A DNA stretch of 64,000 bases from JAXGMV01 sp040772085 (GTDB taxonomy: Bacteria > Chloroflexota > Anaerolineae > Anaerolineales > Anaerolineaceae), in NCBI GenBank assembly GCA_040772085.1, contig JAXGYU010000001.1:1550001-1614000 (forward strand), in the 5' to 3' direction. Shown here one piece after another: positions 40,912-49,133 of the stretch (its first letter is position 1; every line of letters begins with the position of its first letter). Under the pieces are notes generated by a model that was not told the DNA's origin, made no database searches, and saw only the letters and a list, made by a program, of their open reading frames with translations. The position numbers and the translations under genes were made by a program.

Positions 40912-43900
40912 ATGTCCGAAGTTAACGTCACTTCCCACTCTCCCACTGACACGACGCAATTCAGTTACCTGGCGAATCAAGACTTCATCTCATCAACCGG
41001 TAATCTCAAGTGCGAATTTTTCATTGCCGAAAATGTGCTGCTGACCCGCTTGATCGGCGCTTTGATGGATCAGGAGGACCTGGAATGCTTTGACAAGATC
41101 AAGGCAATCCTGCATGAATTCTTCCCGGACTGTACGTCCTGCTATGTCATCGTCGATGCCTCTTCGATGCGCACCATATCGATGGAACACCGGCGCGATT
41201 TCTATCTCAGGTACGCTCAGCGCACGACCTCACGCATGGTGCTGGTCTTTGGTCTCAACAAGGCAATGACCGCCTTACTGGCGCTTGGTCGCTTGTACGG
41301 CGCCCATGATCCGGCCTGGATGCAGGTTGTGCCGGATCTGGCAACCGCCTTGCGCATGATCGCTCAGGATCAGGCCAGCGAGCTGGAGGCTGCTGACCAG
41401 GGGCCGAGGCTGACCAGCCATGAGCGTACGGTCCTCACGACCATGACCCAGATGCTGATCGAGAACCGCTTTGACCTTGAGCTGCCAGAGCTGCCGCCCA
41501 ATGATCCCTTCTCAGATCTTTTTGTCGCGATGTCCAGCCTGCAGGACGAATTCAGGAAGATGCAGCAGCGCTATGACGAGAACCGCCAGGCGCTCAACGC
41601 GGCAAACATTGAACTCGATCGTCAGGTGCGCCAGCAGAGCGAACTGCTGCTGAAAAGTGAAGAGAATTACCGGCTGGTGGTTGAAACGGCAACGGACGGC
41701 ATCCTGATCATCAACGAAGGCATCATCCGTTATGCCAACCCGCACATGCTCAGCATGCTGCGTTGTACTGAGGATGAGGTCGTGGGCCAGTCGGTGGAAC
41801 AGTTCACCAACCCCGGCGCGCGCGCCGCCCTGATCGAATGGACCCAGCGCCATTCAGCCGGTGAGCAGGTGCCAACCCGCTACGAAAGCGCGGTTTACCC
41901 CAAATACGGCAAGCCAGTCATCGTTGAGATCCACGCCACACAGATGACGATGGACGGCGAGAAATCCGTTTTGGCGTTTGTGCGTGATATGACCCACCGC
42001 AAACTTGCCGAGGAAGCTCAGCGCGCCGCGCGCGAGATGTCTGAGACGCTGCGCGAAATCGGTGAGCTGCTCGGCGCCACCCTGAAGCCGGAAGAAGTGG
42101 TTGACCGGATGGTTGAGCTGGGCCGGCGCATCATCCCCTACGAAAACTGTGTGGTGTACTTCGTCAACAGTCAGGGCTCCATCACCCTGCGCAAGGTCTA
42201 TAACTTCAGCGAGTGGGGCGAGCTGACGGCGGACAACATCGATCCGCTCAGCGGTCTGGGCGAAAGCCAGACCATCAACGCCATCATGGAGAGCCGCCAG
42301 CCGCTGATCATCAATAACATTGATCAGTACGTCGGCTGGGTGCGCGAAGAGAAGCGCGAGATGGTGGGCTCATTGCTGGGCATCCCCGTTTTGCTGCGTG
42401 ATGGTGTCAGGGGTATCATCTCGATCACCACGCGCAAGAAAAATTTTTACGACCGTAACCATGCCAAGAACGCCCAGCTTTTCGGTCATCAGGTCTCGCT
42501 GGCGCTGGACAACGCCTTCCTCTATGAGCAGGCAGAAAAACGGATCACCGAACTCTCGATCCTGAATGAGCTCAGCCAGATGAGCACCGGTCAGGTCGAT
42601 ATTTACGAAATGCTGCAATTGATCTACCGGCTGATCAACCATACTTTCAACGCCAGGGATTTTTGCGTCAGAAAGTATTTGCCTGAAACCAATGAGTTTG
42701 AAACCATGCTGTTCATCAAGGACGGACAAAAGCAGCCCCCGGAACGAGCGCCTATGGGTGAGGGACTGCTGAGGATGGTGGTCGAAGGGCGTAAGCCTGT
42801 GCTGATCCGCAATATGATCGAGTACCGCAAACTGATGGTCAGCCTCAACCACGATACGTCTGAGGAACCGATGACCTCCTGGATGGGCGTCCCGCTGATC
42901 CTCAATGATGAGATTTACGGCGTGATGACCACCAAGACCACGGAGGAGGACAAACTCTTCCGGCATGATGACCTGTCCCTCTTCCATACGGTTGGCAGTC
43001 ATCTGGCGGTCACGATTGAAAAAGTGCAGCTCGATGAACAGATGCAGCAATACCAGAGCTTCCTGGAAAAAACGGTGACTGAACGCACCGCTGAACTGGA
43101 AAAAGTGCTGGCAACCCTGGAGCAGCGGGTCGAGAACCGCACTGAAGAACTCACCGCGCTGTACACGATCGCCTCGCTGATCAACCGCATGACCAGTTTG
43201 CCAGCGACGCTGCAACAATCTCTGCGGGCGGTGCTGTCGCTGATGGGCGCGGCGGCTGGCGCCATCCATCTCACGGAAAACGAAAACATCAAGGACCTCT
43301 CATACACCGTCCCAGCGCTCAGTCCGGAAATCAAAAAAGCGATCGAGCAGGTGCCGCGTATGCCCAACGTCTGGGATGACGTGGTCAAGGAAGGCAACCC
43401 GGTCATCATAAATAACCTGACTGCCGAGCTCGAGCCGTGTGATTGCCTGGATACTTTGAAGGCGCTTGGCTATCAATCGTTCATCGCCTTGCCCATCCAT
43501 GGTCAGAACCAAATTCTGGGCATGCTGGGCTTGTACAGCACCAAGGCTGGCGCCTTCGACCAGGATGATGTCGGCCTGCTTTCGGCGGTGACCGATCAGA
43601 TCGGCATGGCAGTGGAAAATGTCGCGCTGCGCGCCGCCAATGAGCGCAACGCCATTGAGCAGGAACGTCAGCGTCTGGCGCGCGACCTGCACGATTCAGT
43701 TTCGCAGATGCTCTACAGTCAGGTGCTTTACAGCAACGCGGCCAAGAAAGGGCTGGCGAACGAAGGCGCGGCGTCGATCGCGCCCTATCTGGATCAACTG
43801 GAAGAAACCGCCCGGCAGGCCTTGCGTGAGATGCGCTTGATGATCTTCGAGCTGCGCCCGAATATCCTGGCTGAGGAAGGGCTGTCAGGCGCGATTCGCA

Positions 43901-44271
43901 GCCGCATCGAAAGCGTTGAGCAACGCACTGGCATGGTGGCGTCACTCAACTACAATGTCGATATCGAGCTGCCAGCCAAAATTGAAACCGAGTTGTATTA
44001 CATCACCATGGAAGCGCTGAATAACGCGCTCAAACATTCCATGGCGCATCACGTTCACGTCAACATCGGCGCGAGGGATGAGAACATTACATTGGAGATC
44101 GCCGATGATGGGAAAGGTTTTGTCCCCGATACAGTAAAATCAGGTATGGGCCTGGTCTCGATGCGCGAGCGCACCAGGCGTATAGGCGGTACACTGGATA
44201 TCTACTCGACAGCAGAGAGCGGTACCAGAATATTTGTTCGCGTCAAACTTCCGGAGGATGAGAATGGCTGA
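40912..44271 (+). CDS. Large PAS/GAF sensor histidine kinase
   Basis: This cytoplasmic sensor kinase has 1119 residues. It has an unassigned N-terminal domain (about 10-150, with DCTSCYVIVDASSMRTIS), a coiled segment (about 215-250), a PAS domain (about 250-370, starting NYRLVVETATDGILIINEG), three GAF domains (about 395-540, 560-705 and 755-900) with a long coiled coil between the second and third, a HisKA_3 domain with H927 in LARDLHDSVSQMLYSQVL, and an HATPase domain (N-box YITMEALNNALKHS, DDGKGFVPD). It has no membrane helix. The cognate response regulator overlaps its end by 8 bases. The sensed signal is unknown. Confidence 0.9.
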   Translation: MSEVNVTSHSPTDTTQFSYLANQDFISSTGNLKCEFFIAENVLLTRLIGALMDQEDLECFDKIKAILHEFFPDCTSCYVIVDASSMRTISMEHRRDFYLRYAQRTTSRMVLVFGLNKAMTALLALGRLYGAHDPAWMQVVPDLATALRMIAQDQASELEAADQGPRLTSHERTVLTTMTQMLIENRFDLELPELPPNDPFSDLFVAMSSLQDEFRKMQQRYDENRQALNAANIELDRQVRQQSELLLKSEENYRLVVETATDGILIINEGIIRYANPHMLSMLRCTEDEVVGQSVEQFTNPGARAALIEWTQRHSAGEQVPTRYESAVYPKYGKPVIVEIHATQMTMDGEKSVLAFVRDMTHRKLAEEAQRAAREMSETLREIGELLGATLKPEEVVDRMVELGRRIIPYENCVVYFVNSQGSITLRKVYNFSEWGELTADNIDPLSGLGESQTINAIMESRQPLIINNIDQYVGWVREEKREMVGSLLGIPVLLRDGVRGIISITTRKKNFYDRNHAKNAQLFGHQVSLALDNAFLYEQAEKRITELSILNELSQMSTGQVDIYEMLQLIYRLINHTFNARDFCVRKYLPETNEFETMLFIKDGQKQPPERAPMGEGLLRMVVEGRKPVLIRNMIEYRKLMVSLNHDTSEEPMTSWMGVPLILNDEIYGVMTTKTTEEDKLFRHDDLSLFHTVGSHLAVTIEKVQLDEQMQQYQSFLEKTVTERTAELEKVLATLEQRVENRTEELTALYTIASLINRMTSLPATLQQSLRAVLSLMGAAAGAIHLTENENIKDLSYTVPALSPEIKKAIEQVPRMPNVWDDVVKEGNPVIINNLTAELEPCDCLDTLKALGYQSFIALPIHGQNQILGMLGLYSTKAGAFDQDDVGLLSAVTDQIGMAVENVALRAANERNAIEQERQRLARDLHDSVSQMLYSQVLYSNAAKKGLANEGAASIAPYLDQLEETARQALREMRLMIFELRPNILAEEGLSGAIRSRIESVEQRTGMVASLNYNVDIELPAKIETELYYITMEALNNALKHSMAHHVHVNIGARDENITLEIADDGKGFVPDTVKSGMGLVSMRERTRRIGGTLDIYSTAESGTRIFVRVKLPEDENG

Positions 44272-44920
44272 AAAAATTAGGATATTGATCGTTGATGACC
44301 ACGCAATCATGCGCGGCGGTTTACGGGCGATCATCGGTTTCGAGCAAGACATGGAAGTGGTCGGCGAGGCGTCTGACGGTTATGAAGCCGTTGATAAGGC
44401 GATCGAGCTGGACCCCGACGTGATTCTGATGGACTTGCTGATGCCCGGCAAGGATGGTATCGAAGCGATGGCTGACATCCGCGCCAAACTGCCCGAAGCG
44501 CATTTCCTTGTGCTGACCAGCTTCGCTGAAACAGACAAGATGCTGCTGGCGGTCAAGTCAGGCGCGCAAGGGTATATCCTTAAAAACGCGCCGCCGGAAG
44601 AGCTGCTGAATGTCATTCGCGAGGTATCACGCGGCGCGATCTCCTTCCAGCCTGCCATCGCGCGGCAGATCATTGACGGTCTGGCGAAGATAGATAATGT
44701 CGAAGCGCCGGAAGAAGCGCTTACCGGTCGTGAGATGGAGATTCTGCTGCTGGTGGCGCGCGGCTTCACCAACGACGAAATCGCCGACAAGCTGACCATC
44801 AGCAAGCGCACGGTTAACGTTCACATCAACAACATTCTTGGCAAACTGCACCTGGTCAATCGCGCGCAGGTGGTGTTGTACGCACTGCGCAACGGGCTGA
44901 TCAGCGTCTTCCAGAAATAG
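44264..44920 (+). CDS. NarL/LuxR-family response regulator
   Basis: This 218-residue regulator has a receiver domain with acid pocket D11/D12, phosphorylated D57 (ILMDLLMPGKDG) and switch residues in VLTSFAETDK and KSGAQGYILKNAPP, followed by a LuxR helix-turn-helix (about 150-215: LTGREMEILLLVARGFTNDEIADKLTISKRTVNVHINNILGKL). The ATG at 44264 has CGGAGGATG upstream and overlaps the kinase gene, so the pair is coupled. It ends before a strong terminator. Target genes are unknown. Confidence 0.93.
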   Translation: MAEKIRILIVDDHAIMRGGLRAIIGFEQDMEVVGEASDGYEAVDKAIELDPDVILMDLLMPGKDGIEAMADIRAKLPEAHFLVLTSFAETDKMLLAVKSGAQGYILKNAPPEELLNVIREVSRGAISFQPAIARQIIDGLAKIDNVEAPEEALTGREMEILLLVARGFTNDEIADKLTISKRTVNVHINNILGKLHLVNRAQVVLYALRNGLISVFQK

Positions 44921-44944
44921 CCAGTCAAACATTGACCTGACACA

Positions 44945-44977
44945 CGAGAACTACTGAAGCAGTAGTTCTCGTTTTTT
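44945..44977 (+). terminator. Terminator of the kinase-regulator operon
   Basis: CGAGAACTACTG (44945-44956) pairs perfectly with CAGTAGTTCTCG (44960-44971), followed by TTTTTT. It shields the repeat array from read-through. Confidence 0.92.
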
Positions 44978-44998
44978 GCAACCTGAAGAGACGTTCGC

Positions 44999-46690
44999 GT
45001 AGGGCGGCTCACGGTCTCCGAGCCGCCGATCGTATTGAAACGGCGGGGACAAAATACCGCCCCCGCCCTACGACCTGTTGCCGCGAATATGCCATTGCCA
45101 ACCGTAGGGACGGGGTAATTTGCTCATGCTCCTCAATAATTACCCCGTCCACAACATAATCCGTAATCGGTGGACAAGGCAATCAAAAAACAGATTGCCA
45201 TGCCCCTACACCACCTGCGCAGACGTAGGGTGTCCCCCGCCCTACGAGCCGCCAATTGCGTTGAAACGGCGGGGACAAAATACCGCCCCCGCCCTACGAG
45301 CCTCTGAGCCGCCAATTGCGTTGAAACGGCGGGGTCAAATACGGCCCCCGCCCTACGGCCTGTTGCAGCGAATATGCCATTGCCAACCGTAGGGATGGGG
45401 TAATTTGTTCATGCTCCCCAATAATTACCCCGTCCACAACATAATTCCAAATCGCCGGACAAGGCAATCAAAAAGCGGATTGCCATGTCCGTGCACCACC
45501 ATGCGCAGACGTATGGCGGCTCACGTACGCCGAACCACCAATTGCGTTGAAACGGCGGGGACAAAATACAGCCCCCGCCCTACGAGCTACGAGTCGCCAA
45601 TTGCGTTGTAATGGCGGGGACAAAATACCGCCCCGACATACGACATGTTGCCGCGCATATGCCATTGTCAACCGTAGGGATGGGGTAATTTGTTCATGCT
45701 CCTCAATAATTACCCCGTCCACAACATAATCCCAAATCGCAGGACAAGGCAATCAAAAAACAGATTGCCATGCCCCTACACCACCATGCGTAGACGTAGG
45801 GCGGCTCACGTACTTTGATCCGCCAATTGCCTTGAAACGGCGGGGACAAAAAACAGCCCCCGCCCTACGGGTCGCCATTTGCGTTGAAATGGCTGGGACA
45901 TAATACAGCCCCCGCCCTACGGGTCGCCATTTGCGTTGAAATGGCTGGGACATAATACAGCCCCCGCCCTACGAGCCGCCGATTGCATTGAAATGGCGGG
46001 GACAAAATACGGCCCCCGCCCTACGGCCTGTTGCCGCGAATAGCCATTGCCAACCGTAGGGATGGGGTAATTTGTTCATGCTCCCCAATAATTACCCCAT
46101 CCGCTCTAAACGTAATACACGGACAAGGTAATCAAAAAACAGATTGCCATGTCCGTGCACCACCATGTGCAGACGTAGGGCGGCTCACGCACCCCGAGCC
46201 GCCAATTGCATTGAAACGGCGGGGACAAAATACGGCCCCCGCCCTACGGCCTGTTGCCGCGAAGATGTTATTGCCAACCGTAGGGATGGGGTAATTTGCC
46301 CATGCTCCCCAATAATTACCCCGTCCACAACATGATCCCAAATCGCAGGACAAGGCAATCAAAAAACGGATGGCCATGCCCCTACACCACCATTGGCAGA
46401 CGTAGGGCGGCTCACGTTCTCCGAGCCGCCAGTTGCGTTGATACGGCGGGGACAAAATACAGCCCCTGCCCCCCAATAATTACCCCATCCACAACACAAT
46501 CCCAAATCGCCGGACAAGGCAATCAAGAAACAGATTGCCATGTCCCTACACCACCATGCGCAGACGTAAGGCGGCTCACGTACGCCGAGCCGCCAATTGC
46601 GTTGATACGGCGGGGACAAAATACAGCCCCCGCCCTACGAGCCGCCAATTGCATTGAAACGGCGGGGTCAAATAAGGCCCCCGCCCGACG
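44999..46690. repeat. Composite palindromic (REP/BIME-like) repeat array
   Basis: This 1.7-kb stretch has no convincing gene and is built of four hairpin types. Type A starts GTAGGGATGGGGTAATT and closes with AATTACCCC (starts 45104, 45389, 45674, 46056, 46280, plus a truncated copy near 46472). Type B is GGACAAGGCAATC with GATTGCCATGTCC or CCCCTAC at the end (starts 45172, 45457, 45742, 46121, 46348, 46512). Type C is GTAGGGCGGCTC with GAGCCGCC (44999, 45511, 45796, about 46175, 46401, 46566). Type D is GGCGGGG with CCCCGCCCTAC. GTAG at the left of A and C and CTAC at the right of B and D make inverted pairs. The A-B-C-D block recurs with a 285-bp period in the first copies. No transposase lies in the window. 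Confidence 0.85.
45816..46024. repeat. Tandem 52-bp expansion of the type D hairpin
   Basis: The CCCTAC ends at 45863, 45915, 45967 and 46019 are exactly 52 bases apart. Each unit reads (A/G)CCGCCATTTGCGTTGAAA-like linker, GGCGGGG or GGCTGGG, ACAAAATAC and GCCCCCGCCCTAC. Shorter runs with the same step occur at 45240-45297 and 46633-46689. Confidence 0.8.
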
Positions 46691-46784
46691 CGACTCGATC
46701 TAGTCGATATTGTCCCCCATATAAGGGGGGGGGAGCCGATGAGCGAACTTCGCGAAACGGCAGGGGGGTTCTCACTGCACAAAA

Positions 46785-46814
46785 CCTGGAGGGCTCATGA
46801 GCCCTCCCTACCAG
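46785..46814. repeat. Second-type REP-like palindrome
   Basis: GGAGGGCTCATGAGCCCTCC is a 20-base perfect palindrome followed by CTACCAG. The end CCCTACCAG is shared with the element at 20746-20773. Confidence 0.55.
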
Positions 46815-46902
46815 ACAAAAAAAGAACCCCACCTGCTCGTCTGCTGCGCAACAGACTTGCGGCGGGGCGTTAAAACACTAAATAAACGTTGTCAATAGGC
46901 GA

Positions 46903-47400
46903 TTAATTATTTTTAAAATCAATCCTGTCGACCAGCCAGGTATCACCCTGCTTGACCAGGATAAAGCCGCGGGTGATCTCAACCTCATCGACCACCATGG
47001 CGACCTCCACCTCCGCGCTGGTGAGGTCGGGGCTGATGCGCCCGGCGCGGATGATGTAGCTCTGCAGCGGACCGGACGCCTGCAGCAAGGCGCGCGGCCC
47101 GTCGGCGGGCACCTGCGACTGCAGCCGCTGCGTCATATACTGCGTCATGGTCGCGGGGTCCTGCTCATAGGCCGACAGCAATTGTCTGACGACATTCTCA
47201 GCCGAGGTGTCCGGCGTGGGCATGGCGGTTGCCTGACTGGCTTCGCCGGTCACCACCGGCACCTGATTCTGCTGCTGCATGGCAGCGGGCGTTACCTGAA
47301 TGACCGGGAACTGTGAGGCGGGTTTCGCCGGCGAGGGCAGGTTGCCGCAGGCGGTGAAGAGAACGAAAGCGAGCGCGAGCAGAATTAATTTACGAGTCAT
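46903..47400 (-). CDS. Lipoprotein with DUF4878-like C-terminal domain
   Basis: This 165-residue lipoprotein has the signal LILLALAFVLF and the lipobox FTAC (cysteine 18). A proline/glutamine-rich linker follows (about 20-65), then a cone-fold-like domain that begins AENVVRQLLSAYEQDPATMTQYMTQRL and ends FILVKQGDTWLVDRIDFK. This resembles NTF2-like DUF4878 domains. It sits between the repeat array and rtcB on the minus strand, 23 bases downstream of rtcB. Function unknown. Confidence 0.75.
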   Translation of the reverse strand: MTRKLILLALAFVLFTACGNLPSPAKPASQFPVIQVTPAAMQQQNQVPVVTGEASQATAMPTPDTSAENVVRQLLSAYEQDPATMTQYMTQRLQSQVPADGPRALLQASGPLQSYIIRAGRISPDLTSAEVEVAMVVDEVEITRGFILVKQGDTWLVDRIDFKNN

Positions 47401-47423
47401 GGTTCAATGCTTCCTGTTAGTCT

Positions 47424-48635
47424 TTAGTCTCCGTCATCCGCCCTGCCGCCCATGATGACGATCACGGGTTGCAGCCGGGCAATGGTTTTCACCAGGTTGC
47501 CTTCCTGCAGGTGCATGACGTGTTCGATATCCTTGTAAGCCATAAACGTTTCATCTTCCGCCACGCCGCGCGCCAGAATGTCGTGCTGGCGCATGTGCCT
47601 GGCAAATGCCTTGCCGTCGAAATTGGCCTTGGCCTGCTTGCGCGAGGACGCCCTTCCGGCGCCATGCGACGAAGACCACAGCGCCGCGGGGTTGCCGAGC
47701 CCCTCCACCAGATAGCTGGCTGTACCGCTGGTGCCGGGGATAATGCCGATCTGGCCGGCATAGGCGGGCGTGGCGCCCTTGCGGTGGATCACCAGCCCCT
47801 GCTCCTTGAAGGCGAAGTTGTGATGATTTTGCCAGCGTGCAACCTGGCTGAGCCCGCTGAGCCTGAGAAAATGCTCATGGATCAGCTCGTGATTCGCCTC
47901 AGCGTATTTGCCCATCAAACTCATCACCCGCCAGTACTCCTGGCCGGCTTCGCTGTCCAGTGACAGCCACTCATAGCCCTTTGGGATGCCGGAGGCGATG
48001 GCATTCGTCTCACGGCGGGCTAGGTCAACGTATAAATGTGCAAGTTTATTGCCAGCTCCGCGTGACCCGCTGTGCGTCAGCAGGGTGACAAACTGCTCGC
48101 CGCGCTTGTAGGGCATCCATGAGGTTTCATGCACGACCTCGCCGATCAGCGCGTCGAAGAAGTGGTTGCCGCCGCCCGACGTGCCAAGCTGTTTCGCCGC
48201 CAGCGCCTTATGCTGCCGCAGGGAAGAAACGCGCTGCCACAGGTCATACTCCATCACCGGGTGCTGGCGCTCTTCCCTGCCCTTGAATTCTGAGCCGACG
48301 CCAAAACGCGAGACCGCCTGCATATCGTTGGCGATCGTGACGCGGTTGGCAAGCAGTTCGGCAGGGGGCAGATAGAGCACGCTCATGGTCACGCGGCAGG
48401 CGATGTCATAGCCGACAAACGCCGGGCTGACCGCATTGTCAAGCGCGATAACACCGCCGATTGGCAGCCCATACCCCTTATGTCCGTCGGGCATCACGGC
48501 AGCGCTCTCAGCCACGGGCAGCCGCGCGGCCAGCTCAATCTGCCTGACCACCTCCAGGTCAAAATCTTCGCCCGGTTTGCCGACGTAATGGATCGGCACA
48601 GGCTTGGCGCGGTAGGAAAGTTTTTCGTCAGTCAT
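47424..48635 (-). CDS. rtcB: RtcB-family RNA ligase
   Basis: This 403-residue protein is related to RtcB, which joins RNA 3'-phosphate or cyclic phosphate to 5'-OH ends using GTP and manganese. Manganese ligands are in GYDIACRVTMS (aspartate and cysteine), GTSGGGNHFF, LTHSGSRGAGN and the later NHHNFAF. The guanylated histidine is in SSSHGAGRASSR. The GYDIAC form is that of an RtcB2-like clade. The ATG at 48635 is preferred over GTG at 48644. No RtcA, RtcR or archease gene is near. Confidence 0.88.
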   Translation of the reverse strand: MTDEKLSYRAKPVPIHYVGKPGEDFDLEVVRQIELAARLPVAESAAVMPDGHKGYGLPIGGVIALDNAVSPAFVGYDIACRVTMSVLYLPPAELLANRVTIANDMQAVSRFGVGSEFKGREERQHPVMEYDLWQRVSSLRQHKALAAKQLGTSGGGNHFFDALIGEVVHETSWMPYKRGEQFVTLLTHSGSRGAGNKLAHLYVDLARRETNAIASGIPKGYEWLSLDSEAGQEYWRVMSLMGKYAEANHELIHEHFLRLSGLSQVARWQNHHNFAFKEQGLVIHRKGATPAYAGQIGIIPGTSGTASYLVEGLGNPAALWSSSHGAGRASSRKQAKANFDGKAFARHMRQHDILARGVAEDETFMAYKDIEHVMHLQEGNLVKTIARLQPVIVIMGGRADDGD

Positions 48636-48685
48636 GGTCGTCACATCCTTCTCTCATTGTAACGAAAAGAATGACATTTTTCCTA

Positions 48686-48735
48686 TTGACAGCGAAAAAT
48701 AGCGGATGTAACATATGAATACTTGTTCATATGTT
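48686..48735 (+). promoter_or_regulatory. Promoter and operator of the cad operon
   Basis: TTGACA (48686-48691) and TAACAT (48709-48714) are 17 bp apart. The perfect dyad AACATATGAA (48710-48719) and TTCATATGTT (48726-48735) with a six-base centre overlaps the -10 box. This is the classic layout for ArsR/SmtB/CadC repressors, which leave the DNA when metal binds. Confidence 0.85.
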
Positions 48736-48751
48736 CAGATGAGTAAAGCGA

Positions 48752-49129
48752 ATGAAAACCAAAAAAGTAGTTGTTGAACGCTGCGAATGTGAAGTCATCC
48801 ACCCCGAAACGGTGGAGCTGGTGACCAGCCAGATGCCCAGTCAGGAAGCCCTGTTTGACCTGGCTGAACTGTATAAAACCTTTGGCGACTCGACGCGCAT
48901 CAAAATTCTGTGGGCGCTGGAAGTGAGTGAGCTGTGCGTGTGCGACATCTCCGCCGTTCTGGGCATGACCCAGTCCGCCATCTCGCACCAGTTGCGCATC
49001 CTCAAACAGGCCAATCTGGTCGGCAGCCGTAAGTCAGGCAAGCAGGTCTACTATTCTCTCAAAGACGAGCACGTCAGGCAGATATTCGATCAGGGACTCG
49101 ATCATATCTTCGAAGACTTGCGGGAGTGA
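48752..49129 (+). CDS. cadC: ArsR/SmtB-family metal sensor, CadC-like
   Basis: This 125-residue winged-helix repressor carries a likely metal site of N-terminal C11/C13 (ERCECEV) and C62/C64 in the alpha-3 motif ELCVCDISAVLGMTQSAISHQL. This pairing of N-terminal cysteines with ELCVCD is the mark of CadC-type sensors for cadmium, lead or zinc. The promoter carries a matching dyad operator. The ATPase gene follows after four bases, so they are co-transcribed. Metal identity is inferred from family knowledge. Confidence 0.88.
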   Translation: MKTKKVVVERCECEVIHPETVELVTSQMPSQEALFDLAELYKTFGDSTRIKILWALEVSELCVCDISAVLGMTQSAISHQLRILKQANLVGSRKSGKQVYYSLKDEHVRQIFDQGLDHIFEDLRE

Positions 49130-49133
49130 ACAT

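Noticed and set aside
44999..46690. CRISPR array
   Set aside because: Units are long, palindromic and nested with conserved linkers. There are no unique spacers of even length and no cas genes.
45120..46703. Several frames of 60-135 codons inside the repeat array
   Set aside because: They are repeats of the same short peptides in shifting frames, caused by the palindromic units, with no ribosome sites or domains.
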